This document shows, one piece after another, positions 32,082 to 41,360 of a stretch of DNA of 64,000 nucleotides. Position 1 is the first letter of the stretch. Each line of letters begins with the position of its first letter. The notes under the pieces are model-generated. The model was not told the DNA's origin. It saw nothing but the letters and a program-made list of their open reading frames with translations, and did no database searches. The position numbers were made by a program, and so were the translations under genes. The DNA is from Rhizobium sp. 9140 (GTDB lineage Bacteria; Pseudomonadota; Alphaproteobacteria; Rhizobiales; Rhizobiaceae), in the NCBI RefSeq assembly GCF_900067135.1, contig NZ_FJUR01000001.1:2421501-2485500 (forward strand), given 5' to 3'.

Positions 32082-33887
32082 TCACGCAGCCGGCAGGCTG
32101 ACGATAAAGCAAGCGCCTTCGCGGTAGTCGGGGTCGAGCACGATCGTGCCCCCATGGCTTTCCGCGATGCGCCTAGCGAGCGATAGGCCGACGCCGGTGC
32201 CTGGGAAGATGCTTTCATCCCGGTGGAGCCGCTGGAAGATGTCGAAGATCCTGTCGGCATGTTGCGGATCGATGCCAACGCCATTGTCTGAAAAGGCGAT
32301 CTGTGCAAACCGCCCGTCTCGCCATCCCGTAATCGTCAGTTCCGGCGCCACACCCGTCCGGCGGTACTTTATGGCGTTGCCGATGATGTTCTGAAAGAGG
32401 CGCTTCAGGAGCTCCGAATCCCCGATCACATCGGGAAGAACCTCGATCGTCATCTGCGCGTCACTCTCGACGATATCGTTCTGGAGATTGCCGAGCGCAT
32501 CCTCGACCACATCGCGCAAGCCTACACGCTGGGGGTTCGAAATCCGGTCCGCGATCCGCGCGTAGTCGAGCAAACTGTCGACCAATTGTATCAGGCGTCG
32601 CGATTTATTCCGCAGCTGCGTTGCGTAAACTGGCACGTCTTCCAGTTTGCCCGTCGCAATGTCGTCGGCGATCATCTCCGCGAACATGGAAATCTGCCGC
32701 ATCGGTGCCTTCAGGTCGTGCGAGACGCTGCTGGTGAATTGCCCTAGCGCCTCGTTCTTCCGCTGCAGCTCCGAACGCTGCTCGGCAATGCGCATCTGCT
32801 GGCGCTTCATCTCGGTGATATCGCGGCCCACCGTGACATATTCGACAAGGCGCCGACCGTCGAAGACCGCCAGGTTCGACCACAGCATCCAGATCTCCAC
32901 GCCATTCGCGGACACGCGGCACTGCTCCTTCGCCGTGGCCGGCTCTTCCGGCGTCAGGCCGCGAAATATATCCACCAGCGGATCGTCCTCGACGAAGAAA
33001 TCGAGGCAGCTTCGGCCGATGATTGCGTCCGCAGACAAGCCGATGCAGGCGGCGAAACGCTGGTTGACGAAGGTATAGACAAGGTCGGGCGACAGGCGGG
33101 TGATGAAGTCGGGTATCGTTTCGACCAGCGTCGCATAGTCCTGCCGCTGCCGATCCAGCTCTTGTTCGACACGCTTCAGGTCGGTCACATCGACCCGGAT
33201 GGCAACGGTATTGCCGTCGGCGGTCAGCGTATTCTCGGCTCTCAGCCATCGCCCGTTGTTGTAAGGGAAGATCTGCGGCATCCCATCCGCTCTTCGGAAC
33301 AGCTCGATCTGAGGCCGGATCCAGGCTTCGGCCTCGGCCGATCCCAGCGCCATCCCCTCTTCCGACAGCAGTTGCAGCGCGAAATCGGCCGCTGACATGC
33401 CAATCTGCAACCGCGCTCCGACACGGCCGAACAGCTGGCGATAGGCCCTATTGCAAAGGATCAGCCGTTCGTCCTTGTCGTAGATCGCTATGCCCTCTGC
33501 GATCACGTCGAGGGCCATATCCACGGTGCGGATCGACGGTACCTCGTCCGTGGTGTCGCGCAGATGTTCGGCACGAATGATCCGGATGGATATTCCCGAC
33601 ACATCGCCAGCGGGAACCGCGATTGTGCGTGTCATGCCGATAAAGCGCGTGCCGTCTGCGCGTTTGTAAAGAACGGAGGCGTCATGCGCACTGCGCGCGC
33701 TATCCGGAAAGGCTTCATCGAGCAGCGGCGAGAAAGGTCGGCCGACCATCAGGCGCGCGTCGAACCCGAATAAGCTGGCCGCGGCCGCATTTGCCGAAAG
33801 GATCGCGCCTTCCGGCGCCGTCACGATAACGGCGTCGGGATGTTCGTTATACAGAGTCTCAAGGATCGTCCGGTCCAGATTGGGCAA
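32082..33887 (-). CDS. Sensor histidine kinase with PAS domains, apparently soluble
   Basis: 601 residues without membrane helices. PAS-like regions lie at about 8-105 (EHPDAVIVTAPEGAILSANAAAASLFGF), 120-240 (LDVIAEGIAIYDKDERLILCNRAYRQLFG) and 250-365 (PDFITRLSPDLVYTFVNQRFAACIG), followed by HisKA with the phospho-accepting His in FTSSVSHDLKAPMRQISMF near 385, and HATPase_c with NIIGNAIKYR, DNGVGID and GTGVGLSLARRI. It resembles bacteriophytochrome-type or CHASE-less cytosolic kinases. No response regulator is adjacent, so the partner is unknown. It sits downstream of sufA but behind a terminator. Confidence 0.93.
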   Translation of the reverse strand: MPNLDRTILETLYNEHPDAVIVTAPEGAILSANAAAASLFGFDARLMVGRPFSPLLDEAFPDSARSAHDASVLYKRADGTRFIGMTRTIAVPAGDVSGISIRIIRAEHLRDTTDEVPSIRTVDMALDVIAEGIAIYDKDERLILCNRAYRQLFGRVGARLQIGMSAADFALQLLSEEGMALGSAEAEAWIRPQIELFRRADGMPQIFPYNNGRWLRAENTLTADGNTVAIRVDVTDLKRVEQELDRQRQDYATLVETIPDFITRLSPDLVYTFVNQRFAACIGLSADAIIGRSCLDFFVEDDPLVDIFRGLTPEEPATAKEQCRVSANGVEIWMLWSNLAVFDGRRLVEYVTVGRDITEMKRQQMRIAEQRSELQRKNEALGQFTSSVSHDLKAPMRQISMFAEMIADDIATGKLEDVPVYATQLRNKSRRLIQLVDSLLDYARIADRISNPQRVGLRDVVEDALGNLQNDIVESDAQMTIEVLPDVIGDSELLKRLFQNIIGNAIKYRRTGVAPELTITGWRDGRFAQIAFSDNGVGIDPQHADRIFDIFQRLHRDESIFPGTGVGLSLARRIAESHGGTIVLDPDYREGACFIVSLPAA

Positions 33888-33960
33888 GTCAGCGCCTCTG
33901 CCACTTCGGTGCGTATCGATAATACCATCTGGACAAACGGTCCGGCCGCTTGCTGCCAGA

Positions 33961-34010
33961 TAAAAATAAAGTCGCCGACAGCCCTGAAAGGCTCCAATGC
34001 GCTATCGGCG
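33961..34010 (-). terminator. Terminator of the suf operon
   Basis: On minus, CGCCGATAGC (from 34010) pairs with GCTGTCGGCG (to 33972) over ten positions with one G-T pair, with a smaller AGCC/GGCT stem inside, followed by ACTTTATTTTTATC. It begins 50 bases after the sufA stop. Confidence 0.75.
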
Positions 34011-34059
34011 CCGCGAAAGGGGATGGACCCGGCGTCGGCCGGATCGCCGCGGTTGCCCG

Positions 34060-34452
34060 TCAGCCGACCCGCACCACTGCATCGCCCTTGGCGGCAAGGG
34101 CTGCGAGATCCGCAGGCTTCAGTTCGACCGATTCACCGCAACCACAGGCCGATGTTTGGTTGGGGTTGTTGAAGGTGAAGCCCGACCGCATCTTGGTCAC
34201 TTCGAAATCCATACGCGTGCCGAGCAGATAGAGCACGGCCTCCGGTGCGACCCACACACGGGCGCCCGCATGCTCGATCAGGTCGTCCTTGGCATTCGGT
34301 TCGCTCACGAGATCGACGGCATATTCCATGCCGGCGCATCCGCCCTTCTTGATGGAGAGCCGGATGCCCTTCGTGTCGCCACCCGCGTTATCGACGATGG
34401 CGTTGACGCGCTGTGCCGCCGCGTCGGACAGGCTCATGACCGCAAAACCCAT
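34060..34452 (-). CDS. sufA: SufA/IscA-type iron-sulfur carrier protein
   Basis: 130 residues from the ATG at 34452, which has AAGGAGAG upstream. An A-type carrier that accepts an Fe-S cluster from SufBCD and hands it to targets. The three conserved cysteines are seen: KKGGCAGMEY near 47 and ACGCGES near 112-114. The N-terminus MGFAVMSLSDAAAQRV is typical. Last gene of the suf operon, 75 bases after sufT. Confidence 0.95.
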   Translation of the reverse strand: MGFAVMSLSDAAAQRVNAIVDNAGGDTKGIRLSIKKGGCAGMEYAVDLVSEPNAKDDLIEHAGARVWVAPEAVLYLLGTRMDFEVTKMRSGFTFNNPNQTSACGCGESVELKPADLAALAAKGDAVVRVG

Positions 34453-34527
34453 GGAAACTCTCCTTGCAACAACCGGGTTCAAGGCCCGGTGCTTCGCGTT
34501 CGAATGTAAGACCCTATCGCCCAGTGA

Positions 34528-34920
34528 TCAATACCAGCCGACGGCGACTTGCGCTTCCTCGGACATCCGGTCCGGGGTCCATGGCGGATCGAAGGTCATG
34601 GACACCTCGACCCCGGAAACGCCTTCGACAGTGCCAACCGCATTCTCGACCCAGCCCGGCATTTCGCCGGCCACCGGGCAGCCGGGCGCCGTGAGTGTCA
34701 TGGCAATCTTCACCATGCGATCGTCCTCGATATCGATCTTGTAGATCAGGCCGAGCTCGTAGATGTCCGCCGGGATTTCCGGGTCGTAAACGGTCTTCAG
34801 CGCGGAGATCACGTCGTCCGACAGCCGCGCCAGCTCTTCCGGCGGGATAGCCGACTGGACAATGCCGTTACGGGCATCCGTCGTTTCGCCTGTGGCGTCG
34901 GCCGGGGTCTCTAGAGTCAT
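34528..34920 (-). CDS. sufT: SufT-type DUF59/MIP18 Fe-S assembly factor
   Basis: 130 residues from the ATG at 34920 behind GTGAGGA; an upstream TTG at 34938 would place the ribosome site inside the gene. The DUF59 fold is clear: ALKTVYDPEIPADIYELGLIYKIDI, then LTAPGCPVAGEMPGWVENAV with the conserved Cys, and FDPPWTPDRMSEEA at the end. It is called SufT or SufX in alphaproteobacteria and helps mature Fe-S proteins. It starts ten bases after the sufS stop. Confidence 0.92.
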   Translation of the reverse strand: MTLETPADATGETTDARNGIVQSAIPPEELARLSDDVISALKTVYDPEIPADIYELGLIYKIDIEDDRMVKIAMTLTAPGCPVAGEMPGWVENAVGTVEGVSGVEVSMTFDPPWTPDRMSEEAQVAVGWY

Positions 34921-34930
34921 GCTCGTATCC

Positions 34931-36172
34931 TCACGCAAAGAATTTCCGCGCCTGTTCCAGCGCAGCGACCAGCACGTCGACTTCGGCGCGCGTGTTGTAA
35001 AGCCCGAACGAGGCCCGGCAGGTGGACGTCACGCCGAACCTCTTGAGAAGCGGCATGGCGCAGTGTGTGCCGGCCCGCACCGCAACGCCTGCCCGGTCGA
35101 TGACCGTGGAAATATCATGGGCATGGACGCCTTCGATCTCGAAGGAAAAGATACCGCCCTTGCCCGGCGCCTGCCCGATCACCCGCAACGCGTTGACGGC
35201 CTGCAGGCGCTCGGCCGCATAGGTGGCAAGATCCGCCTCGTGCCGCGCGATTTTGTCGCGGCCGATCCCGTCCATATAATCGAGCGCAACACCGAGCCCG
35301 ATCGCCTGAACGATCGGCGGCGTTCCCGCCTCGAAACGATGCGGCGGCTCGTTGTAGCTGATCGCGTCCTCGCTGACGTCGATGATCATCTCGCCGCCGC
35401 CCATGAAGGGGCGCATTTCGGCCAGCCGTTCCTTCTTGCCGTAAAGCACACCGATACCCGAGGGACCGTAGAGCTTGTGACCGGTCATGACATACCAGTC
35501 GCAATCGATGTCCTGCACATCGACCGGCATGTGCACCGCCGCCTGGCTGCCATCGACCAGAACGGGAATGCCACGCTCATGCGCGATGCGGCAAATTTCC
35601 TTGACGTCGACGATCGTGCCGAGCGCGTTCGACATATGCGTGATCGCGACGAGCTTCGTCTTCGGCGTCAGGCATTTGACGAAATCGTCGATGTGGAACA
35701 CGCCCTGATCGTCCACCGGCGCCCAGACGAGCTTGGCGCCCTGCCGCTCGCGGATAAAGTGCCAGGGCACGATATTGGAATGGTGCTCCATGATCGAGAT
35801 CAGGATCTCGTCATCCGCGTCGAGCTTCGGCATGCCCCAGCCATAGGCGACCGTGTTGATCGCCTCGGTCGAGGATTTGGTAAACACGATGTCATCGACG
35901 GAGGGCGCGTTCAGGAACCGCCGCACCTTCTCGCGCGACAGCTCGTAGGCGTCCGTCGCGGCATTCGACAGGAAATGCAGGCCGCGATGGACATTGGCAT
36001 ATTCGTTGGCATAGGCATGGCTGATCGCGTCAATGACGACCTGCGGCTTCTGGGCCGAGGCGCCATTGTCAAGATAGACGAGCGGCTTGCCATAAACGGT
36101 CCGCGACAGGATCGGGAAATCCTGCCGTATCCGCTCGACGTCATATGCCTGTGTTGAGACCGTCTGGTCCAT
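34931..36172 (-). CDS. sufS: SufS-type group II cysteine desulfurase
   Basis: 413 residues. A PLP enzyme that takes sulfur from cysteine for the SufBCD scaffold. The PLP lysine is in DWYVMTGHKLYGPSGIGVLYG near 225; the active cysteine is in RAGTHCAMPLLKRFG near 365. The C-terminus has CRASFGLYNTRAEVD. No sufE is in the operon; it must lie elsewhere, or its job is met by another protein. It lies 43 bases after sufD. Confidence 0.96.
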   Translation of the reverse strand: MDQTVSTQAYDVERIRQDFPILSRTVYGKPLVYLDNGASAQKPQVVIDAISHAYANEYANVHRGLHFLSNAATDAYELSREKVRRFLNAPSVDDIVFTKSSTEAINTVAYGWGMPKLDADDEILISIMEHHSNIVPWHFIRERQGAKLVWAPVDDQGVFHIDDFVKCLTPKTKLVAITHMSNALGTIVDVKEICRIAHERGIPVLVDGSQAAVHMPVDVQDIDCDWYVMTGHKLYGPSGIGVLYGKKERLAEMRPFMGGGEMIIDVSEDAISYNEPPHRFEAGTPPIVQAIGLGVALDYMDGIGRDKIARHEADLATYAAERLQAVNALRVIGQAPGKGGIFSFEIEGVHAHDISTVIDRAGVAVRAGTHCAMPLLKRFGVTSTCRASFGLYNTRAEVDVLVAALEQARKFFA

Positions 36173-36215
36173 GATGCCCTGCTTTCTGCCTTGTCCGAGC
36201 GCGTACCTGATCTGA

Positions 36216-37490
36216 TCAGGCGTGTCGCGCCAGCCATTCGGAGATGATGAACTCCAGTGGCTCGATCAGCGTTTCACTCTCCAGTTCCTCGACGATCTCG
36301 TCCACGAAGGCGTTGACCAGCATGGCGCGCGCCCGGTTCTCCGGAATGCCGCGAGCCTGGAGATAGTAGAGATGCGTCGGGTTCAGGTCGATCACGGTCG
36401 CGCCGTGGCCGCACTGGACGTCGTCGGCGAAGATTTCCAGCTCCGGCTTTGCGGAGAAATCCGCATCGTCCGACAGGAGCAGCGTGTTGCACGCCATCTT
36501 CGCATCCGTCTTCTGCGCATCCTGCGCCACACGGATCTGTCCCTGGAACACGCCGCGCGCCCGGTCGAAGAGCACATTGCGGATGATCTCGGTCGAGGTT
36601 GTGTTGGCAACGTCATGGCCGAGCGTGAACGTTACGTCCGTCAGGGTGTCGCCGCCCATCAGGTTGATGCCGCGCAGCTTGAAGTCCGAACCTTCGCCCG
36701 TCACCACGCCATGCACTTCCTGACGCACCAGCTTGCCACCGGCATTGATGACGAACAGGCGGAACGAGGCGTTTTCGCCCAGCTCGAAATTGAGCTGGCC
36801 GAGATGCGTATCGTCATCGCCCTGCTGCTGCAGCAGGATCCACGTCACCTCGGCGCCCGCCTCGATGATGAGATCGGAGACGGACGAGACGAGGCTCTGC
36901 CGACCATCGACCGACAGATGCCGCTCGATCACGGTCGCCTTGGAACCGGGGCCGAACGTCACCGGAAAGCGGCTGTGGCTCTGCCCGGCGCTCTGGACGA
37001 TCTGAAGTTCCAGCGGCTGCAAGAGGACTGTGTCTTCCGGAATTTCGATCTCGAAACCATCGCGAACGAAGGTGCCGTTGATACGACCGATGGCGTCTTC
37101 AGCATTCCGCTCGACCAGATCGCCGGCAGCCGTGCCATCGAGCAGGCTCTCGCCGTACCGTTTGACGACGACGCCCTGCGGCGCATCTCCGGCGTCCGCC
37201 CGGCCGTTAAGGACCGTGAGCACAGACGAGCCGACAGCCAGGGGTGCGACGGCTTCCGCAAAGGCAGCGCCGTCGAATGCGGGAACATTGCGCAGCAATG
37301 CGCGCAGATCGGTATAGTGCCAGGCTTCCAGCCGCCGCGTCGGCAGTCCGGCATCCTTCAGGTCGGACAAGAGCAGGTCGCGTGCCGAGAGAACGGCGCC
37401 GTCGCCGGGCAGGTCGCTCAGCTGATGGTTATACGCTTCCAGCAGCGCCGTTTCGGCAGCTGTCCGCGTGATCGTGTTTTGAATGTTCAT
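36216..37490 (-). CDS. sufD: SufD, Fe-S scaffold subunit
   Basis: 424 residues from the ATG at 37490 with AAGGAGCG upstream; frames open to 37508 lack this. It partners SufB and SufC in the SufBC2D scaffold. The C-terminal beta-helix has LLSDDADFSAKPELEIFADDVQCGHGATV, containing the conserved His corresponding to the E. coli cluster-site residue, and ARGIPENRARAML. The start is 14 bases after the sufC stop. Confidence 0.95.
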   Translation of the reverse strand: MNIQNTITRTAAETALLEAYNHQLSDLPGDGAVLSARDLLLSDLKDAGLPTRRLEAWHYTDLRALLRNVPAFDGAAFAEAVAPLAVGSSVLTVLNGRADAGDAPQGVVVKRYGESLLDGTAAGDLVERNAEDAIGRINGTFVRDGFEIEIPEDTVLLQPLELQIVQSAGQSHSRFPVTFGPGSKATVIERHLSVDGRQSLVSSVSDLIIEAGAEVTWILLQQQGDDDTHLGQLNFELGENASFRLFVINAGGKLVRQEVHGVVTGEGSDFKLRGINLMGGDTLTDVTFTLGHDVANTTSTEIIRNVLFDRARGVFQGQIRVAQDAQKTDAKMACNTLLLSDDADFSAKPELEIFADDVQCGHGATVIDLNPTHLYYLQARGIPENRARAMLVNAFVDEIVEELESETLIEPLEFIISEWLARHA

Positions 37491-37504
37491 GAGCAAACGC
37501 TCCT

Positions 37505-38260
37505 TCAAGCCGCCGCGCCGATGATATCGGCATAGCCGTTGGCTTCCAGATCAAGCGCCAGCGACTTGTCGCCGGTCTTGATCACCTGCCCCTTGTAGAG
37601 GACGTGGACCGTATCCGGCACGATGTATTCCAGCAGGCGCTGGTAGTGGGTGATGACGATCACGGCCCGATCGGGCGAACGAAGAGCGTTGACGCCATCC
37701 GACACGATCTTCAGGGCATCGATATCAAGGCCCGAATCGGTTTCGTCGAGAATGCAGAGGTTCGGCGCGAGCAGCGCCATCTGCAAGATCTCGGCGCGCT
37801 TCTTCTCACCGCCGGAGAAGCCGACATTGAGCGGCCGCTTCAGCATATCCGGGTTGATCTTCAGCTCGGCTGCGGCTTCCTTGACCCGACGGATAAAGTC
37901 AGGGGTCTTCAGCTCATCCTCGCCGCGATACTTCCGCTGCTCGTTCATCGCCACCTTCAGGAACTGCATGGTGGCAACGCCCGGAATTTCGACCGGGTAC
38001 TGGAAGGCAAGAAAGATACCTTTCGCCGCCCGCTCCGACGCGTCCAGCTCGAGAATGCTTTCACCATTGTAGAGAATGTCACCCTCGGTGACCTCATAGT
38101 CTTCGCGGCCCGAGAGAATATACGACAGCGTCGATTTCCCGGAACCGTTCGGCCCCATGATCGCTGCGACTTCGCCAGCCTTCACGGTCAGGTTCAATCC
38201 GCGAATGATCTCGGTACCATCCTCGGCGATCCGGGCATGGAGGTTTCTGATTTCAAGCAT
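37505..38260 (-). CDS. sufC: SufC, ABC-type ATPase of the Fe-S scaffold
   Basis: 251 residues, soluble. Walker A GPNGSGKST near 36, signature FSGGEKKRAEI near 150 and Walker B LCILDETDSGLD near 175, all complete. ATP binding drives the conformational change that exposes the SufB-SufD site. It lies 134 bases downstream of sufB, an unusually wide gap for this operon, with a hairpin in it. Confidence 0.97.
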   Translation of the reverse strand: MLEIRNLHARIAEDGTEIIRGLNLTVKAGEVAAIMGPNGSGKSTLSYILSGREDYEVTEGDILYNGESILELDASERAAKGIFLAFQYPVEIPGVATMQFLKVAMNEQRKYRGEDELKTPDFIRRVKEAAAELKINPDMLKRPLNVGFSGGEKKRAEILQMALLAPNLCILDETDSGLDIDALKIVSDGVNALRSPDRAVIVITHYQRLLEYIVPDTVHVLYKGQVIKTGDKSLALDLEANGYADIIGAAA

Positions 38261-38342
38261 TGGTTCACTCTTTCGTACAACGGTACCGACCTGTCGTGCA
38301 GAGGGTCAGTCGTTCGGTTCCATTCATGTTCGCAGCGATGGA

Positions 38343-38366
38343 GGCCGGCCCTCATACGGGCCAGCC
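38343..38366 (-). other. Intercistronic hairpin between sufB and sufC
   Basis: In the mRNA (minus), GGCTGGCCC and GGGCCGGCC pair over nine positions with one G-U and a six-base loop. No U run follows, so it is not a simple terminator. It may mark an mRNA processing site or slow polymerase, tuning sufC-and-later against sufB. Confidence 0.55.
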
Positions 38367-38394
38367 AGATCGTAGCTGCCGGACGTCAGGACAA

Positions 38395-39864
38395 TCAGCC
38401 CACAGACCCTTCCAGCGAAATCCCGATCAGCTTCTGCGCTTCGACCGCGAATTCCATTGGCAGTTCCTGGATGACCTCCTTGACGAAGCCGTTGACGATC
38501 AGGGCGATCGCGGCTTCTTCCGGGATGCCGCGCTGAAGGCAGTAGAACAGCTGGTCCTCGGAGATCTTGGAGGTCGTCGCCTCGTGCTCGAACTGGGCCG
38601 TCGAGTTCTTCGCCTCGATGTAGGGTACGGTGTGCGCGCCGCAGCGATCGCCGATCAGCAGCGAATCGCACTGGGTGAAGTTGCGCGCGTTCGTTGCCTT
38701 GCGGTGGGCAGAAACCTGACCGCGATAGGTGTTTTGGCTGACACCCGCGGCGATGCCCTTGGAGATGATGCGGCTCGAGGTGTTCTTGCCGAGATGGATC
38801 ATCTTCGTGCCACTGTCGATCTGCTGATGGCCGTTCGACACCGCGATCGAATAGAACTCGCCGCGGCTGTCGTCGCCGCGCAGAATGCAGGAGGGGTACT
38901 TCCACGTGATCGCAGAGCCGGTTTCCACCTGCGTCCACGAAATCTTCGACCGGTCGCCGCGGCAATCGCCGCGCTTGGTGACGAAGTTGTAGATGCCGCC
39001 CTTGCCGTCCTTGTCGCCCGGATACCAGTTCTGCACCGTCGAATACTTGATTTCGGCATCGTCGAGCGCCACGAGTTCGACCACCGCCGCATGAAGCTGG
39101 TTCTCGTCGCGCTGGGGTGCCGTGCAGCCCTCGAGGTAGGAGACGTAGGCGCCCTCTTCCGCGATGATCAGCGTGCGTTCGAACTGACCGGTGCCCTTCT
39201 CGTTGATACGGAAATAGGTGGACAGTTCCATCGGGCAGCGAACGCCCTTGGGAACGAACACGAAGGAGCCATCTGTGAAGACGGCCGAATTCAGTGTCGC
39301 ATAGTAATTGTCGGTCGTCGGCACCACGGTGCCGAGATATTTCTTCACGAGATCGGGATGCTCGCGGATGGCTTCCGAAATCGACATGAAAATCACGCCG
39401 GCCTTCTTCAGCTCTTCCTTGAAGGTCGTGACGACAGAGACCGAATCGAACACGGCATCGACCGCGATCTTCGAGGTCTTCACACCAGCCAGCAATTCCT
39501 GCTCGCGCAGGGGAATGCCGAGCTTCTCATAGATCTTGAGAATTTCCGGATCGACATCATCGATGGAGGTCGGGCCGGGCGTGCTCTTCGGCGCGGCATA
39601 GTAGGAGATCGCGTTGAAATCGATCTTCGGATAGTTGACGCGCGCCCAGTCCGGCTCGGTCAGCGTGAGCCAGCGGCGATAAGCCTCCAGACGCCATTCG
39701 AGCATCCAGTCGGGCTCGTCCTTCTTCGCGGAAATGAACCGGATGATCTCTTCGGACAGACCGTTCGGGGCCTTGTCCATCTCGATCATCGATTCAAAAC
39801 CATACTTGTACTGGTCAACGTCGATCAGCTTCACCTGATCGATTGTTTCCTGCACGGCAGCCAT
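38395..39864 (-). CDS. sufB: SufB, Fe-S scaffold subunit
   Basis: 489 residues, the site of cluster building in SufBC2D. Conserved blocks: [21 protein letters not shown] at the N-terminus, [24 protein letters not shown] near 230-255 and the C-terminal part [32 protein letters not shown] near 410. The ATG at 39864 follows GGGAGAATGAC. It is second in the operon, 137 bases after the first desulfurase. Confidence 0.97.
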   Translation of the reverse strand: MAAVQETIDQVKLIDVDQYKYGFESMIEMDKAPNGLSEEIIRFISAKKDEPDWMLEWRLEAYRRWLTLTEPDWARVNYPKIDFNAISYYAAPKSTPGPTSIDDVDPEILKIYEKLGIPLREQELLAGVKTSKIAVDAVFDSVSVVTTFKEELKKAGVIFMSISEAIREHPDLVKKYLGTVVPTTDNYYATLNSAVFTDGSFVFVPKGVRCPMELSTYFRINEKGTGQFERTLIIAEEGAYVSYLEGCTAPQRDENQLHAAVVELVALDDAEIKYSTVQNWYPGDKDGKGGIYNFVTKRGDCRGDRSKISWTQVETGSAITWKYPSCILRGDDSRGEFYSIAVSNGHQQIDSGTKMIHLGKNTSSRIISKGIAAGVSQNTYRGQVSAHRKATNARNFTQCDSLLIGDRCGAHTVPYIEAKNSTAQFEHEATTSKISEDQLFYCLQRGIPEEAAIALIVNGFVKEVIQELPMEFAVEAQKLIGISLEGSVG

Positions 39865-40001
39865 GTCATTCTCCCGTCTTGCCGGATGTCAAGGATCCGG
39901 CCCTCTGTGAGGCACGATTGTGTCGTGCCGTCTATGTAATGGGCCGAGCGGGCAGTTTCACCCTTTTTCGGCCGCGGAAACGCAGCTTTCACACGCTTTC
40001 T

Positions 40002-41168
40002 TCACGCCGCCGCAATATGCAGCCGACGCCGCCCAGCGATCCGGGCGAAAATGTCGATGACACGGTCGATCTCCTCGACCGTCGTCGTGGGTCCCATCGA
40101 GATACGCAATGCCCCAAGCGACGGATCTTGCCCCATCGCCATCAGCACGTGGCTCTGCCCCACCTTGCCCGAGGAGCAGGCCGATCCGGCAGAGAGGGCA
40201 ACCCCCTCCAGATCGAACGCGATCTGTCCCGTCTCCGCCTTCAGGCCGGGTAGACTGAAAAAGGTCGTATTCCCGACCCGCAGGGCATCCGCGCCATGAA
40301 TCAGAACATCCGGCGCAGCTTCCCGCATGCCGGCTTCTAGCCTGTCGCGCAAGGTCGTCACCTGCGACGGATAAACATCGAGCGCATCCTTTACCGCACG
40401 TGCAGCCGCTCCGAAACCGGCAAGGGCTGCCGGATTTTCGGTGCCGGAACGATGTCCCTTTTCCTGTCCGCCGCCGTGGATGAGCGGGCGGGGCATCAGC
40501 ACTTCGCCGCGCGCGACGAGGGCGCCAGCGCCTTTGGGCCCGCCGATCTTGTGCGAGGCGAGGATCAGAAAATCCGCACCGAGCGCCGATACCGATACCG
40601 GCATGCGCCCGACCGCCTGAACGGCATCCACGACCAGCAAGCCGCCCGCAGCCTTCACCCGCTCGGAAACCTCAGCGACCGGCTGAAGGACACCCGTCTC
40701 ATTGTTGACGAGCATCACCGCAACCATCGGAATGCCCTCTTCCCGCGGATGCGCCGCCAGCGCGCCGTCGAGCGCATCGAGATCGATCGTGCCTGCCTGT
40801 GTTACCGGCAATTCCTCGACCCGATCTCTCGGAAAACGCCCACCCTCGCGCACGGCGGGATGCTCGATGGCGGATACATAAAGCCGCCCGATACTGAGCG
40901 GTGTCCGGCCCATGTGGAAATCCGGGGTCAGCACCATATTGGCAGCTTCCGTCGCACCACTGGTAAAGGTGACGCAGGCGGCATCGGCATCGCAGAGCGC
41001 CGCCACATCGCGGCGTGCAGCCTCGATCACCGTCTTCAACCGCCGGCCTTCCGCGTGAACGGAGGAACCATTGCCCGTCAGGTCGAACGCGGACAGGAAC
41101 GCGTCACGCGCGGCAGCCGAGATCGGCGCCGTCGCATTCCAGTCCATGTAGATCCGTGCCATGGCCAT
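40002..41168 (-). CDS. NifS/IscS-type cysteine desulfurase at the head of the suf operon
   Basis: 388 residues from the ATG at 41168 (MAMARIYMDWNATAP); the ATG at 41162 is an equal alternative. A group I-like desulfurase: PLP lysine in FLILASHKIGGPKGAGAL near 205 and the active cysteine in LSAGSACSSGKVG near 330, the group I loop form. Agrobacterium calls this gene sufS2 in the order sufS2-B-C-D-S1-X-A. Having both group I and group II desulfurases in one operon suggests shared or condition-specific sulfur supply. First gene of the operon; its 5' leader is about 178 bases by the predicted promoter. Confidence 0.9.
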   Translation of the reverse strand: MAMARIYMDWNATAPISAAARDAFLSAFDLTGNGSSVHAEGRRLKTVIEAARRDVAALCDADAACVTFTSGATEAANMVLTPDFHMGRTPLSIGRLYVSAIEHPAVREGGRFPRDRVEELPVTQAGTIDLDALDGALAAHPREEGIPMVAVMLVNNETGVLQPVAEVSERVKAAGGLLVVDAVQAVGRMPVSVSALGADFLILASHKIGGPKGAGALVARGEVLMPRPLIHGGGQEKGHRSGTENPAALAGFGAAARAVKDALDVYPSQVTTLRDRLEAGMREAAPDVLIHGADALRVGNTTFFSLPGLKAETGQIAFDLEGVALSAGSACSSGKVGQSHVLMAMGQDPSLGALRISMGPTTTVEEIDRVIDIFARIAGRRRLHIAAA

Positions 41169-41193
41169 ATCGACCGTCCGTATCCTCTCCCTC

Positions 41194-41206
41194 ACGCATG
41201 ATGCGT
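41194..41206. promoter_or_regulatory. Palindrome just upstream of the first suf gene
   Basis: ACGCAT-G-ATGCGT, a perfect six-base inverted repeat, 26 bases before the start codon and inside the predicted leader. It could be an operator or a small mRNA hairpin near the ribosome site. Function unknown. Confidence 0.35.
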
Positions 41207-41331
41207 CAGGTGATCTGTTCTTGCCAAAAGCGCCTGCCGGCCCATCTAAACCGGAGCAGGCACCGCATTTTCCTTGAAGTTTTCGCGTCGCTTGCCGTAA
41301 GAGACGACACCTGCACGCACGCCGTGCCAAG

Positions 41332-41360
41332 TTTTGAATGGTTCTAAACTGGTTTTAGAA
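41332..41360. promoter_or_regulatory. Candidate Irr iron-control element (ICE) before the suf operon
   Basis: TTTTGAA-TGG-TTCTAAA (41332-41348) differs by one base from the ICE form TTTAGAA-N3-TTCTAAA. A third half-site TTTAGAA (41354-41360) makes a perfect inverted repeat with TTCTAAA across CTGGT. It overlaps the predicted suf -10 and start point, so bound Irr should block transcription. It is also 75 bases upstream of the plus-strand hydrolase. Confidence 0.55.
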
